Part shown: positions 1 through 9,180 of the stretch, piece by piece | How positions within the stretch are numbered: the stretch's first letter is position 1 | Layout: every line of letters begins with the position of its first letter | Assembly (NCBI GenBank): GCA_017459665.1 | Contig: JAFUCN010000069.1 | Coordinates: 1-64,000, forward strand | Source: Methanobrevibacter sp. | GTDB lineage: Archaea; Methanobacteriota; Methanobacteria; Methanobacteriales; Methanobacteriaceae | Length of the DNA stretch: 64,000 nucleotides | Direction of reading: 5' to 3' | Program-made: the position numbers and the translations under genes | Notes under the pieces: generated by a model | The model's database searches: none | Seen by the model: only the letters and a program-made list of their open reading frames with translations | Told to the model about the DNA's origin: nothing

Positions 1-660
1 ATTTGGTCCGATAAATTCCCATATAAACTGTGTTTCTCTTTTAGAAATTTCTTTGAATTTTTTGATTCCTTTTGAATCTGATAAGCGTCCTTTGATTTCT
101 ACAAATTTATTATCTTCGGGAATATAAAAATCTGGAATATAATATGAACCGTCAGAGCATTGAAAATGATGTTGTTCAAATTCATATTGTTTATTTTCAA
201 ATTGTAAAATTCTTGCATAATTTGCTTCAAAGGTCGATCTTACATAATGTCCTAAATCTTTTCGTATTCCACCAACACCAGAGTTGTGTCCTCTCCACCG
301 TCCTTCGGAAATTGCTTTTACAATAGCTTTTCTAAGATGTTTTTTATTTTCTTCATTCCACGTAGGTCTGGTATATTTATGTTGACATTTCTCTGAGCAA
401 TATTTTCGTTGAGAGTTAATGTTGACATCCATTTGTTTTCCGCATGGACAAATAATAATTTTTCTAGAGAATTTTTGTGGGTATTTCTTTTTAAGTGTCT
501 TAAGACGTTTTTGATTATGTTTAATTCTGTCTTCTTTTGAAACTGTGTGTGGTCGAATTTTCCATCCTTGTCTTGCTCTGCAAGAATTACAGATTCCTTG
601 AGAATGAGAAACTTGAAAGATTTCTTTTCCGCATAGTTTGCAATTTTTTAGTACTTTCAT
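1..660 (-). CDS. Homing endonuclease, zinc-ribbon plus PD-(D/E)xK type, 3' end cut by the window
   Basis: This reverse-strand gene starts at ATG 660 and stays open to base 1, so at least 220 residues are present and the C-terminus lies outside. The N-terminus has a CxxC...CxxC zinc ribbon (CKLCGKE, then CNSCR) and a second Cys cluster (CPCGK, then YCSEKC). The C-terminal part reads RSTFEANYARIL, then YYIPDFYIPE, then FVEIKG, the order of an EDxHD/Vsr-like PD-(D/E)xK nuclease as in free-standing phage homing endonucleases of the I-Bth0305I kind. A TG-A-TATAAT promoter at 668-676 ends seven bases before the ATG, so the transcript is probably leaderless. It diverges from dnaE, whose conserved N-terminus is disrupted; the two may be linked as nuclease and target. 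Family assignment is from motifs only. Confidence 0.75.
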   Translation of the reverse strand, partial: MKVLKNCKLCGKEIFQVSHSQGICNSCRARQGWKIRPHTVSKEDRIKHNQKRLKTLKKKYPQKFSRKIIICPCGKQMDVNINSQRKYCSEKCQHKYTRPTWNEENKKHLRKAIVKAISEGRWRGHNSGVGGIRKDLGHYVRSTFEANYARILQFENKQYEFEQHHFQCSDGSYYIPDFYIPEDNKFVEIKGRLSDSKGIKKFKEISKRETQFIWEFIGPN

Positions 661-661
661 A

Positions 662-690
662 TTTACTATTATATCATTATATGATATAAT
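662..690 (+). promoter_or_regulatory. Promoter for dnaE (TTTACT-17-TATAAT)
   Basis: TTTACT at 662-667 and TATAAT at 685-690 are separated by 17 bases. The same -35/-10 pair and spacing recur before several other early-type genes. It overlaps the divergent endonuclease promoter (reverse-strand TATAAT at 668-673), so the two cannot easily be occupied together. Confidence 0.65.
668..676 (-). promoter_or_regulatory. Extended -10 promoter of the reverse-strand homing endonuclease
   Basis: On the reverse strand TG-A-TATAAT ends at 668, seven bases before the ATG at 660. No Shine-Dalgarno sequence fits between, so this is one of the leaderless-type promoters in the window. Confidence 0.55.
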
Positions 691-755
691 TATTCTAAAT
701 AATGATGAGTCTTTATGAAAATGAATTCACTAGCAACCATCAAGGAAGGAGGTAA

Positions 756-3700
756 ATGAAAAATGAGTTTAGAACATATGTTCCTTTGCACTTGCATACA
801 GAAAGCTCATTACTTTAACTTGATGGGCTAGGCAATATCAAAGACTATATTAAGAAAGCAAAAGAATATGAAATGCCAGGAATCTCATTGACAGACCACG
901 GTAGAATTGCTTTAACAAATGATTTTTATAGAGCTTGTAAAGAAAATGGTATCAATCCAATTATTGGATGTGAGTTTTATGTTTCAAAAGGTAAATATGA
1001 TGATAAATCTCCAGAAAATAAGTCAAGATGGCATATCACTGTACTTGCAAAAAATAATCAAGGTGTGAAGAATCTTTATCATTTAACTTATCTAATGAAT
1101 AAGTATGGGTTTTATTACAAGCCTAGAATTGATGATGAATTACTTTTTAAGTATAAAGAGGGTTTGATAGTTTTAAGTGGATGTGCTGGTTCAGAAATCA
1201 ACTCACATTTAAGAAGAGATGAAGGTTATGAGTATGATTTTGACAAAGCAGTTGAAGTAGCAAAAAGATTCAAGGAAGAATTTGGAGATGATTATTATCT
1301 AGAACTTCAAGACCATATTTTACGAAGTACAGGAAAGATGTGGACAATTCAAGAATCTCTTAACAAAGATTTAACAAAAATCTCAAAGATGCTTGGAATT
1401 AAAAGAGTTCTTTCAGCTGATTGTCATTATGTAAACCCTGAAGATGAGGAAGCACATGAAGTTTTGCTTTGTATTGGAACTGGTAAGTTTTTATCAGATA
1501 CAGATAGAATGAGCTTAAAAGAATTTGACTTAAGTTTGAAAAGTCCTAAAGATCTATATGAACGTTGGAAAGATGACATAGAAGTATTAGAAAATACTTT
1601 AGAGATTAACAATAAGGTTCATATCGAATTCAACCTAGATGAACAAGCAATGCCTGAATTCAAGGTTCCAATGGGAATGAGTATGATTCAATATCTTAAA
1701 TATCTTTCTTATAATGGATTAGTAAAGAGATTAGTTGGAGATTTTGGAGAACTTTCAGTTGCTGAATGTATAGAAAAACTTCTTCCATTAAATAAGACTT
1801 TTCATGGACAAAACTTTACAGGTAAAGATATTATTGAAAGACTAGAAATGGAGTTGTCAATTGTTAATAAAATCAAAGTTCCGGGTTATTTTCTAATAGT
1901 TCAAGAATACATTAACTGGGCAAAATCTCATGGAATTCGTGTAGGATGCGGAAGAGGAAGTTCGTTAGCTAGTTTAATGTGTTATGCAACACGAATTACA
2001 GAAGTCAATCCTTTAGGAATTAAAGGGTTTATGTTTGAAAGATTTCTTAATCCTGATAGAATTAGTCTTCCAGATGTAGATACAGATTTTGAAGCACGAT
2101 ACAGAGAGAAAGTCATTCAACATTTTAGAGATATTTATGGTGATGACCATGTCATTGGTATTGGAGTTCAGACAACTTTACGTAGCAAAAATGCAGTAAG
2201 AGATGTAGCAAGAGTTTTAGAATTTCCGTTTCAAGATAGTTTAGAATTAACAAAACTTTTACCAGCAGCAGAACATACAGGAGCACCTAAGTTGCATGAA
2301 TACATAATGTCTGATGAGGAACTTCAAAAACTTTATGATGACCCAGAAAAGAAATGTGAAACTCCTGAATTCAGGGAACGATATTTGAATGACCCAAAAG
2401 TTAAGAAAATAGTTGATATCGCAATTAAACTAGAAGGGAAACAACGAAATCATGGTTTACATGCATGTGGAACTGTAATTAGTCCCGAACCGATTTGGGA
2501 ATACTTTCCTACAGAAATTTCAAATGATGTTATGGCAAGTGCATGTCCAATGCATGATATAGAAGAAGGTGGAGTAAACGAAAAAGGTGGACTTCTAAAA
2601 ATTGATGTCTTAGGACTATCGACATTAGACCTTATAAGTGATACTTTAAAGTTGATTAAGAAAACAAAAGGAATTGAAGTAGACATAGATAATGTTAATC
2701 TAGAAGATGAAGAAACTCTTAAGAATTATCGTGAAGGAAAGCTCAATGATACATTTACATTTTCTAGTGCTGGAATGATTCATACATTAAAAGGGTTGAA
2801 AGTAGATAAGTTTTCAGATTTAGTATTAGTGAATGCAATGTTCAGACCTGGAGCAATGGACTATATTGGAGATGCAATTGCAGTAAAGAATGGTGAAAAA
2901 CAACCTAGGTATTGGTTTGGACAAGAAGAACTTTTAAAAGAGACTTATGGCATTATTGCATATCAGGAACAAGGAATGGAAATTGCAAAGTTCATGGGTT
3001 TTACAGGTGGTGAAACTGACAATATGCGTAAAGCTTTAGCAAAGAAAAATAAAGGTTTTCTTGATATGATTTTTCCAACATTTAAAGAGAAAGCTCTATC
3101 TAAAGGGTTTACTGAAAAAGAAGTCGATGAATATTGGGAATCTTTAATTGGTTTTAGTCGTTATTCTTTTAATAAGGCACATGCATATGCTTATGCAGTT
3201 GTTGGTTATCAGACAGGCTATCTAAAAACTCACTATCCTGTTGAGTATTATGCAGCTTATTTGAATCATGTATCAGGCGATAAAGAAAAGCTTGGTGAAG
3301 CAATTAAGAATGCAAAGAAAACGGGATTAACAATTACACAACCTGATGTTTTAGTATCGGAAACAGGCTTTACTGCAGATAGTGAAGGACGAATTGTTTA
3401 TGGTTTGAATGCAATTAAAGGATTTGGTAAGGTTGGTGAAGTTATTATAGAAAATAGAAAAAATCGAAGAATTGAAACATTAAGAGATTTCTTTGATGTT
3501 TTTGCAACTTTAGTTCCTAGAAAAAAGCTCGAAATCTTAGCAGAAGCAGGAGCATTTGATAATCTTTGTAAGAAAGATAAATTGTTTGAAGGAAGTGAAG
3601 GAAGAGAAAGAGCTGTTTTACTTTATAATTTTGATTTGATTTATAACACTTACAATCCTAAAAAGAAAAAGAAAGCTAAGAAAACTCCTGGACAAATATC

Positions 3701-4271
3701 AATGTTTGATGATACGCAATTTTTAGAAAAAGTTGAATTGCAACTTAATATTCCTAAACATGATGACGTTATTATTTTAGAAGGACAAGAAGAGTTGTGG
3801 TATCGATATTGTAGAAAGATACTTTTACAAGAATCTGAATTATTGGGAAACTTTGTAAGCGAAAATCCTTTAGACCATTTTGCTGGTGAGGATGATTTAC
3901 AATGGCAACAAACATTAGATGCGGAAGAAGACAAATTAGACGAGCTTAGAAAATTAGCAAAAACGCCTTATGAATTGGGCAAAATAAAAAATAGACTTAC
4001 ATTTAAACGAAAAGGAATCATTATAAAAGTTCGAACTATCAAGACAAAAACCGGTAAGAAAATGTGTTTTTGTTCAGTTAATTCAGGCGTAGAAACTTAT
4101 GATATGGTTGTATTTCCAACTCAATATGAGATATTCAAAGATAAGATTAAACCTATGACAGTTTTCGTTGGAGATGTTCATATCAATCGTGATTATGACA
4201 AAAATCGAACTGAAGAAGATGAAAAACATTATTCATTTATTTTAGAAAATGGTTCATTTTACGATTTCTAA
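756..4271 (+). CDS. dnaE: DNA polymerase III alpha subunit (DnaE type) with an in-frame TAA near the N-terminus
   Basis: Replicative C-family DNA polymerase. AAGGAGG lies just upstream of ATG 756. From there the frame reads a PHP-domain start (PLHLHTESSLL), meets TAA at 816-818, and resumes LDGLGNIKDY with no frame change. Normal DnaE proteins read HTEYSLLDG here, so the extra six bases are CTTTAA or TAACTT. After the stop the frame is open for over 1,130 residues. Catalytic aspartates appear as LPDVDTDF (bases 2073-2087) and LLKIDVLGL (D at 2604). GCGRGSS, the YQEQG region and a C-terminal OB-like segment (GIIIKVRTIKTKTG) are present. The first ATG after the stop, 873, would give a protein lacking the HxH metal ligands. 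Either the stop is bypassed by matched CTT codons, or a truncated polymerase is made, or the gene is damaged. Confidence 0.9.
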
Positions 4272-4278
4272 ATTAGTA

Positions 4279-4306
4279 TTTACTTTTCCTCATTTTAGTT
4301 TATAAT
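4279..4306 (+). promoter_or_regulatory. Promoter (TTTACT-16-TATAAT)
   Basis: TTTACT at 4279-4284 and TATAAT at 4301-4306 precede the small gene at 4328 and the RNA-repair operon. AAGGAGG follows before ATG 4328. It matches the recurring early-type promoter apart from a 16-base spacer. Confidence 0.65.
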
Positions 4307-4327
4307 ATAAATTATAAAGGAGGTAAA

Positions 4328-4420
4328 ATGAAAATTAAGGTTCAAAAAAAGATAATACCAACAAAAGCAATTATCAATATCAATCGAAGACCAAGAATCT
4401 CAAATAAGATGGGAGCATAA
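4328..4420 (+). CDS. Small basic protein, 30 residues, unknown
   Basis: A 30-codon frame begins at ATG 4328 directly after a strong AAGGAGG site and a good promoter, and ends with TAA one base before the next ATG (4422). The product is rich in Lys, Arg and Ile. I recognise no family. Its position as first cistron of the kinase/ligase operon, with a perfect ribosome site, is the main reason to accept it. It could instead be a leader peptide. Confidence 0.5.
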   Translation: MKIKVQKKIIPTKAIININRRPRISNKMGA

Positions 4421-4421
4421 T

Positions 4422-4601
4422 ATGACAAAATATAGAATCGTTAAACGATCATACTTCTGGAAGCCTTATTCAATTCAAATCTCAGAAAATAAGAAAAGAT
4501 ATGAAGATTTTACAAGAAGTTTTACTGAAAATGGAATTAGAAAGAAATGGTATGAAATGTTCAGTACCTCATATGATGACCTCATTAAGGAGATAGAATG
4601 A
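4422..4601 (+). CDS. Hypothetical protein, 59 residues
   Basis: The frame starts at ATG 4422 and stops at TGA 4599-4601, overlapping the kinase start as ATGA. The product begins MTKYRIVKRSYFWKPYSIQI and is basic and aromatic-rich, with no motif I recognise. Tight coupling on both sides supports a real gene translated with the downstream RNA-repair enzymes. Confidence 0.6.
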   Translation: MTKYRIVKRSYFWKPYSIQISENKKRYEDFTRSFTENGIRKKWYEMFSTSYDDLIKEIE

Positions 4602-5593
4602 AGATTGAAATCTTAAGGGGAATGTCTTATTCTGGAAAATCTACCTATGCAAAACAAAAAGAACAATGTTCTGGTTGGTTTATTGTTAGCAGAGATGAAA
4701 TTAGAAAACAATTATTAGGAGAAGAAAAACTTAATGAATACTTTCAGACTTCTGGAGATTGGTGTTTAGAAGAAGAAGTCACGAAGAAAGAACAACAACT
4801 TTTAGCTAAGCTAATTTGTAAGAAGAAAAACATTATTATAGATAATACGAATCTTAAAAAGAAGTATGTGCAAGAATACGTCAATATTTTCTATGACCTT
4901 TACGTAGAATGTACTGATGTTAGTTTAGTTGATTTCCCAATTAGTTTAGAAGAAGCAAAAGAACGTTCAAAGACCAGATATAAGAAAATCAATGATGAGA
5001 TTATAGAAAAGCAGTTTGAGCAATTCAAATCTTTAGATTGGGATTTGTCTAATTTTAGAATGAGAGGAGTTAAAGATAAGGATTATTGGGTGTCTACTAG
5101 AGATAGGAAAAAATGGCACTTTACTTCTTTTGATATAGAACCTTATCGTCCTAAACAAGGAAGTTTTCCTGCAATTATAGTTGACATAGATGGAACTTTA
5201 GCACATAGAAAAGTAGTTGACAATAAGCTAAGAAGTTTTTATGATTATGAGAAAGCTTTAACAGATTATGTTGACCCATCAATTAAGTGGCTTTTAGAAA
5301 ATATTCAAGACAAATGCCAAATTATTATCGTTTCTGGAAGAATGGATTCATCTTTTATGAGTCTTGTAAAATGGTTAGAAGATAACGTTGAAGTCTCAGA
5401 TTTTTTAATTTACATGAGAAAAGACCAAGATAGGCGCTCAGATGACATTGTAAAATATGAAATCTTTAATGAACACATTCGAGATGTATATGCAATCAAA
5501 TTTGTAATAGATGATAGAGACAGAGTCTGTGCAATGTGGCAAGAATTAGGATTAAAAGTTTTCAATGTAGGAGATTTGAATGAACATTTTTGA
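4598..5593 (+). CDS. pseT: Polynucleotide kinase-phosphatase (T4 Pnk-like)
   Basis: A bifunctional RNA/DNA end-healing enzyme: 5'-OH kinase and 3'-phosphatase. The N-terminal kinase has the P-loop GMSYSGKST (residues 7-15) and IIDNTNL. The C-terminal HAD-type phosphatase has the nucleophile motif VDIDGT (first Asp near residue 196), IVSGR as motif II and VIDDRD as the acidic motif. The kinase-then-phosphatase order and length of 331 residues match T4 Pnk. The gene overlaps the RNA ligase start by 14 bases. In T4, Pnk and Rnl1 together repair host tRNA cut by anticodon nucleases; the adjacency here suggests the same role. Confidence 0.9.
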   Translation: MKIEILRGMSYSGKSTYAKQKEQCSGWFIVSRDEIRKQLLGEEKLNEYFQTSGDWCLEEEVTKKEQQLLAKLICKKKNIIIDNTNLKKKYVQEYVNIFYDLYVECTDVSLVDFPISLEEAKERSKTRYKKINDEIIEKQFEQFKSLDWDLSNFRMRGVKDKDYWVSTRDRKKWHFTSFDIEPYRPKQGSFPAIIVDIDGTLAHRKVVDNKLRSFYDYEKALTDYVDPSIKWLLENIQDKCQIIIVSGRMDSSFMSLVKWLEDNVEVSDFLIYMRKDQDRRSDDIVKYEIFNEHIRDVYAIKFVIDDRDRVCAMWQELGLKVFNVGDLNEHF

Positions 5594-6602
5594 CTTAGAA
5601 AAACTTGAAAAAGAAGTTGAAGGAAAGTGGGTGACTAAAACAAAGCATCCAACTCTTCCTCTTTATAACTATTGTTATTCAAGAAACACTGAATATAGTG
5701 AACATTGGAATGAAATTACACTTAGAACAAGAGGACTTATCTTAGATAAAACTGGAAGAGCAGTTTTCTGGTGTCCTAAAAAGTTTTTTAACAAAGACCA
5801 GAATGAGATAGCAAAAGAAGTTTATAATCGTCTTCTTAATTGTCATAAAACTTATGAAAAACTTGATGGTTCAGCAATTTGGGTTGTTAATGACGAACAA
5901 TATGGATTGGTTGTAAGTTCAAAATCGAGTTTTTCTTCTGACCAAGTTAAATGGGCAATGAAAATTATTGCTAAACGATACTTACCTGCTGATATATTCT
6001 TCAAAAAAGGAATTTGTTATGCTTTTGAACTTATTTGGCCTGAAAATCGAATCGTTGTAGATTATGGTGATGAAGAAAAATTAGTATTATGGGGAATGGC
6101 AACACAAGATGGACAAATTTTAGAATTAAAAAATTCTGACGTTGACATCTCTTGGTTTGAAACTCCACATCAAATTGTTGATATCGAAAATTATTTAGCT
6201 AAATCCAATATTGAAGGAGTTGTTTTGAAGGGAGAAGGAGAAGATAGGATTAAGTTAAAATCTGAAGAATATCTTAAGCTCCATCGTTTAAGAACTGAAT
6301 GCACAAAGAAGAGAGTTTTAGAACTTCTAGAAAATAATCAGCGAGTAGAAGACTTTGATTTTCCTGATGAGTTCATGAAACAAATGAAAGCATGGCAAGA
6401 TGAAATTCTTGCTCAATATAATAAGTACTATTACCAAGCACAAACTTATTTGGAGGTCTTTAAAGATTTTTCAGATAAAGATTTTGCTTCACAAGTAGGT
6501 TTTGCTGTTCCAAAGTTTTATGGTAGTCTTGTATTTGCTATGAGAAAAAATAAATCTGTAGATTCTCTAATTTATCGTCATATTAAGAGTTCTCTTGATT
6601 AA
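5580..6602 (+). CDS. rnlA: RNA ligase, T4 Rnl1 family
   Basis: ATP-dependent ligase joining 5'-phosphate and 3'-OH RNA ends. The adenylation motif is YEKLDGSA with the nucleotidyl lysine at residue 94. RTRGLIL and WCPKKFFN lie ahead of it, as in T4 Rnl1, followed by FELIWPENRIVVDY, NIEGVVLK and DRIKLKSEEYLKLHR (motif V region). Length is 340 residues against about 374 in T4. It starts inside the end of the kinase gene, so the two are co-translated. Together they form an end-healing and sealing pair. Confidence 0.88.
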   Translation: MNIFDLEKLEKEVEGKWVTKTKHPTLPLYNYCYSRNTEYSEHWNEITLRTRGLILDKTGRAVFWCPKKFFNKDQNEIAKEVYNRLLNCHKTYEKLDGSAIWVVNDEQYGLVVSSKSSFSSDQVKWAMKIIAKRYLPADIFFKKGICYAFELIWPENRIVVDYGDEEKLVLWGMATQDGQILELKNSDVDISWFETPHQIVDIENYLAKSNIEGVVLKGEGEDRIKLKSEEYLKLHRLRTECTKKRVLELLENNQRVEDFDFPDEFMKQMKAWQDEILAQYNKYYYQAQTYLEVFKDFSDKDFASQVGFAVPKFYGSLVFAMRKNKSVDSLIYRHIKSSLD

Positions 6603-6608
6603 AAAGTA

Positions 6609-6637
6609 TTTACTTTTTTCTAAAAGAGTATTATAAT
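6609..6637 (+). promoter_or_regulatory. Promoter (TTTACT-17-TATAAT)
   Basis: TTTACT 6609-6614 and TATAAT 6632-6637, spacer 17 bases, followed by AAGGAG before ATG 6660. It drives the 6660-8722 group, which includes the ERF recombinase. Confidence 0.7.
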
Positions 6638-6659
6638 TAGATTATAACAAGGAGAACCA

Positions 6660-7283
6660 ATGACAAAGCAAAAAGAAAACTTTTATGAAACACGAGAAAA
6701 GGTGAAAAAACTTTTTGATAAGTTTGGTACAGATGTATTTACATCTCGTGAAGCTGGAGAAGCATTAGGAATTGATATGACAAATTCTTCAAGCGATGCT
6801 TATAAAAAGTTTATGGCTGACTTTCAACGCCTTAAGACAATGATGGCTGTTGTTTCAGTCGATACAAGAATTAGTCCAGATACACGAAGAGTTACTGATT
6901 ATTATTTGATAGTTGATAAAGATTTGGGTTCATATAATCGTCGATTCTCTCCAGAAGAAAAGAAACGACGACAAATTAAAGCTCAAGAAATCAAAGACAA
7001 CTATATTAAGAATATCAAAATGAATCATCGATTTATTGCTCCCACTCAACAAGAAATGGAAGAATTTCATGAGAAATTTGTTGAAAAAGCATTTGAAGAA
7101 CAACCTATTGCAGAATTACATGAAGAAGCTCCAGTCCAAGAACAACAATCAGATGATTCAAAATTCACAGTTTGCTTAACAATTCAAGAAATTCTTGGAG
7201 AAAGAAAGATTGATTTTGAACAGCACAATCTTACATTAAGTGAAGTTAAAGAAAGATTGATTCAATTAAAGGAGATGATTTAA
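6660..7283 (+). CDS. Hypothetical early protein, 207 residues
   Basis: First gene of the recombination operon, with AAGGAG a few bases upstream. The N-terminal 80 residues (REKVKKLFDKFGTDVFTSRE...) look helical and could be a winged-helix-like DNA-binding region, but I see no decisive motif. The middle is basic (PEEKKRRQIKAQ) and the tail acidic and Gln-rich, ending in a short coiled coil. It abuts the next gene as TTTAATGG. I do not recognise a family. Confidence 0.8.
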   Translation: MTKQKENFYETREKVKKLFDKFGTDVFTSREAGEALGIDMTNSSSDAYKKFMADFQRLKTMMAVVSVDTRISPDTRRVTDYYLIVDKDLGSYNRRFSPEEKKRRQIKAQEIKDNYIKNIKMNHRFIAPTQQEMEEFHEKFVEKAFEEQPIAELHEEAPVQEQQSDDSKFTVCLTIQEILGERKIDFEQHNLTLSEVKERLIQLKEMI

Positions 7284-7717
7284 TGGAAGACATTCAAAAA
7301 GAAGCACTTAAACTTCAAGAAAAAGAATTTGAAGTCCTTAAACTAGAAGATGAAGTTAACACTCTTCTTAAGGGAATGAAAGTTTATGAAGCTTATATGC
7401 AAGCGAGAGAGGAACTTGATTCATTCAAAAAAGAATTTAATGCAGCTGCTCTTAAATATCTAAAACGTAATAATCTTAAGACTTCTGAAGGACCAGCTGG
7501 AAAAATTACAGTTGTCACACGAAATACTTACAAAATAAATGATGAATCAAAACTTAGAGGTAAATATAGAGATATTCCTAATTTGGAAAAGAAATTAAAG
7601 GAGTTGAAAGATGAGGTAAAGAAAGAATTTGAATTGTTTAATGAAGAAGTTCCAGGATTTGAGAAAAGGGTGAGTGAGTATGTTCTCATTACACCAAAGA
7701 AACCGGAATCAAATTAG
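7283..7717 (+). CDS. Coiled-coil protein upstream of the ERF recombinase
   Basis: A 144-residue protein with heptad-rich Lys/Glu helices at residues 1-50 and 90-120, separated by a short beta-rich segment (GPAGKITVVTRNTYKIN). It starts at the end of the previous stop and precedes the annealing protein. Genes in this position often encode recombination accessory factors such as nuclease inhibitors; that is inference from context and no family signature is visible. Confidence 0.75.
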   Translation: MEDIQKEALKLQEKEFEVLKLEDEVNTLLKGMKVYEAYMQAREELDSFKKEFNAAALKYLKRNNLKTSEGPAGKITVVTRNTYKINDESKLRGKYRDIPNLEKKLKELKDEVKKEFELFNEEVPGFEKRVSEYVLITPKKPESN

Positions 7718-7738
7718 AATTAACTAAAGGAGGTATAA

Positions 7739-8335
7739 ATGTCAAAAGATGAAAAAGAGAATCAAAGCATTCCAGTATTTAAGCGATTTGCTATGTTGCA
7801 AAGAGCTTGTAAAACAGTAGGCTACAACGATAAAGCAAAAGTTGGAAAGTTTAGTTATGATTTCGTAACACTAGGGAAATTAAGAGTTGAGATTCTTGAC
7901 CCTTTGTTTGAAAAATATGGGTTTTTCTTTACTCAATTGCCAGAAGTAATCGAAGGGCAAAACTGTTTACGAACTGTAATCTTTGATTTAGAAACTGGTG
8001 AACCTTATCTTCAATCTTGCATTAAATTGACTCCCAGAACTGATAATAATCCTCAAGATACAGGTTCTTCTTTAACTTATTCACGGCGTTATTCACTATT
8101 TTGTATACTCGGAATTGTAGCTGATAAAGATGATGATGCAAATCTAGATGATAGAACAATCGAAGAAAGAATCAAAGATGCTAAAAACATCGTTGAACTT
8201 AATAAACTTTTTCAATCCTTAAGAGATGAAGAAAAGAATGAATACAAAACAAAATTCACAGAAAGGAAGAATGAATTGAAGGAAGCTCAAGAAAAAAATA
8301 AACTTGACATTCTTGAAAATTCAAAAATTGAATAA
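7739..8335 (+). CDS. erf: ERF-family single-strand annealing protein
   Basis: Phage recombination protein that anneals complementary single strands. The diagnostic block is the segment SSLTYSRRYSLFCILGIVAD followed by KDDDAN, matching the T-x-x-RRY and D-x-DDD pattern of ERF proteins, preceded by RTVIFDLETGEPYLQS. The N-terminal half is the conserved annealing domain; the C-terminal 60 residues are a charged tail, which in relatives contacts partners. AAGGAGG lies eight bases before the ATG. Its stop overlaps the ATG of the next small gene. Confidence 0.85.
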   Translation: MSKDEKENQSIPVFKRFAMLQRACKTVGYNDKAKVGKFSYDFVTLGKLRVEILDPLFEKYGFFFTQLPEVIEGQNCLRTVIFDLETGEPYLQSCIKLTPRTDNNPQDTGSSLTYSRRYSLFCILGIVADKDDDANLDDRTIEERIKDAKNIVELNKLFQSLRDEEKNEYKTKFTERKNELKEAQEKNKLDILENSKIE

Positions 8336-8469
8336 TGATTACTAGAAGGAAAGTCACAATCAGTTTAAGAGAAAATCTATATGATGCTTTAAAGTCTCGC
8401 AACATTAGAATATCTACACTTGTTAATGATTTAGTAGAAAGATTTCTAGATGAAGAGACAAAAACTTAG
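8335..8469 (+). CDS. Small ribbon-helix-helix DNA-binding protein
   Basis: A 44-residue frame starts at ATG 8335, overlapping the ERF stop (TAATG), and ends at TAG 8467-8469 inside the HNH gene. The sequence RRKVTISLRENLYDALKSRN, then ISTLVNDLVERFL, is a beta strand followed by two helices with the spacing of Arc/MetJ-type ribbon-helix-helix repressors. It may regulate this operon. The fold is inferred from pattern only. Confidence 0.65.
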   Translation: MITRRKVTISLRENLYDALKSRNIRISTLVNDLVERFLDEETKT

Positions 8470-8722
8470 TAAAGCGCTAAGAAAACATCAAAAAACCAAA
8501 CATTTTATTAAATCTCAGTTAATTAACAAAAACGGAGCAGTTTGTGCAATCTGTGGACAGCCAATTAAAGATATGAAAGATTGCACAATCGATCATATTA
8601 GGCCAATTTCTAAGGGTGGGCTAACTATCATAGAAAATTGTCAACTATCTCATAAGAAATGCAATCAAGCAAAGGGGTCTTATTGGGATGATAAGGAATA
8701 CGAAGAAGAATTAAATAGATAA
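8450..8722 (+). CDS. HNH nuclease domain protein
   Basis: A 90-residue protein with two zinc-binding pairs (CAICGQ and the later KKCNQAKG) around DHIRPISKGGL, the HNH core. It has no other domain. It overlaps the ribbon-helix-helix gene by 20 bases, so it belongs to this operon rather than being an obvious inserted homing gene. Small HNH proteins in phages act in packaging, recombination or as mobile endonucleases; the sequence does not decide. Confidence 0.8.
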   Translation: MKRQKLSKALRKHQKTKHFIKSQLINKNGAVCAICGQPIKDMKDCTIDHIRPISKGGLTIIENCQLSHKKCNQAKGSYWDDKEYEEELNR

Positions 8723-8728
8723 AAAGTA

Positions 8729-8757
8729 TTTACTTTTTTGATGTTTTGTATTATAAT
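8729..8757 (+). promoter_or_regulatory. Promoter giving a leaderless transcript (TTTACT-17-TATAAT)
   Basis: TTTACT 8729-8734 and TATAAT 8752-8757 with a 17-base spacer. The -10 box ends six bases before ATG 8764, so the transcript should start at or next to the AUG. An alternative TTG start at 8746 would lie inside the promoter and is unlikely. Confidence 0.65.
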
Positions 8758-8763
8758 ATAATT

Positions 8764-9180
8764 ATGGAAAAGAATACAACTATAGATATAAACTCATTAA
8801 AGTTGCAACTTAGCTTAGAAGAAATAAAATCTAAAAAGCAAATGAATACTTTAATCTTTATTGCATCAACAATATTCATGCTGTTTTTGTTAACAATAAC
8901 TACATATTTAGTTTGTTTTAACATCCAATCAAAATCATGGTTATTTGCTATAATTGATGCAATTTTGATTATTATTGACATCTTTATATTTAGACACTAT
9001 ATTTTAACTTATAAACGCAATAAATCACGATTAACAACAAAAACTTCTTTAGTAAAAGAACTTTATTCTGGAAAATACGACAAAGAATTATCAGAAATTG
9101 CAAAGAAAGAAGATGATTTACATTTACTTGAACTACAACTTTCTTCTAAGGTTGTACAAAACTATAAGGAGGACAAATAA
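8764..9180 (+). CDS. Small membrane protein with two predicted transmembrane helices
   Basis: From ATG 8764 the product has 138 residues. A charged N-terminal helix is followed by two hydrophobic stretches (TLIFIASTIFMLFLLTITTY and LFAIIDAILIIIDIFIF), then a charged coiled-coil tail. The topology suggests both ends in the cytoplasm. No family is recognised. It has its own promoter and appears to be leaderless. Its stop overlaps the next ATG. Confidence 0.7.
   Translation: MEKNTTIDINSLKLQLSLEEIKSKKQMNTLIFIASTIFMLFLLTITTYLVCFNIQSKSWLFAIIDAILIIIDIFIFRHYILTYKRNKSRLTTKTSLVKELYSGKYDKELSEIAKKEDDLHLLELQLSSKVVQNYKEDK

Noticed and set aside
816-818. Intein or intron in dnaE
   Set aside because: The insertion is only six bases, far too small for an intein or a self-splicing intron.
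8746-8763. TTG start for the 8764 membrane protein
   Set aside because: The TTG and following codons are the -10 promoter box itself. The same applies to the upstream start at 30051 for the YopX-like gene.
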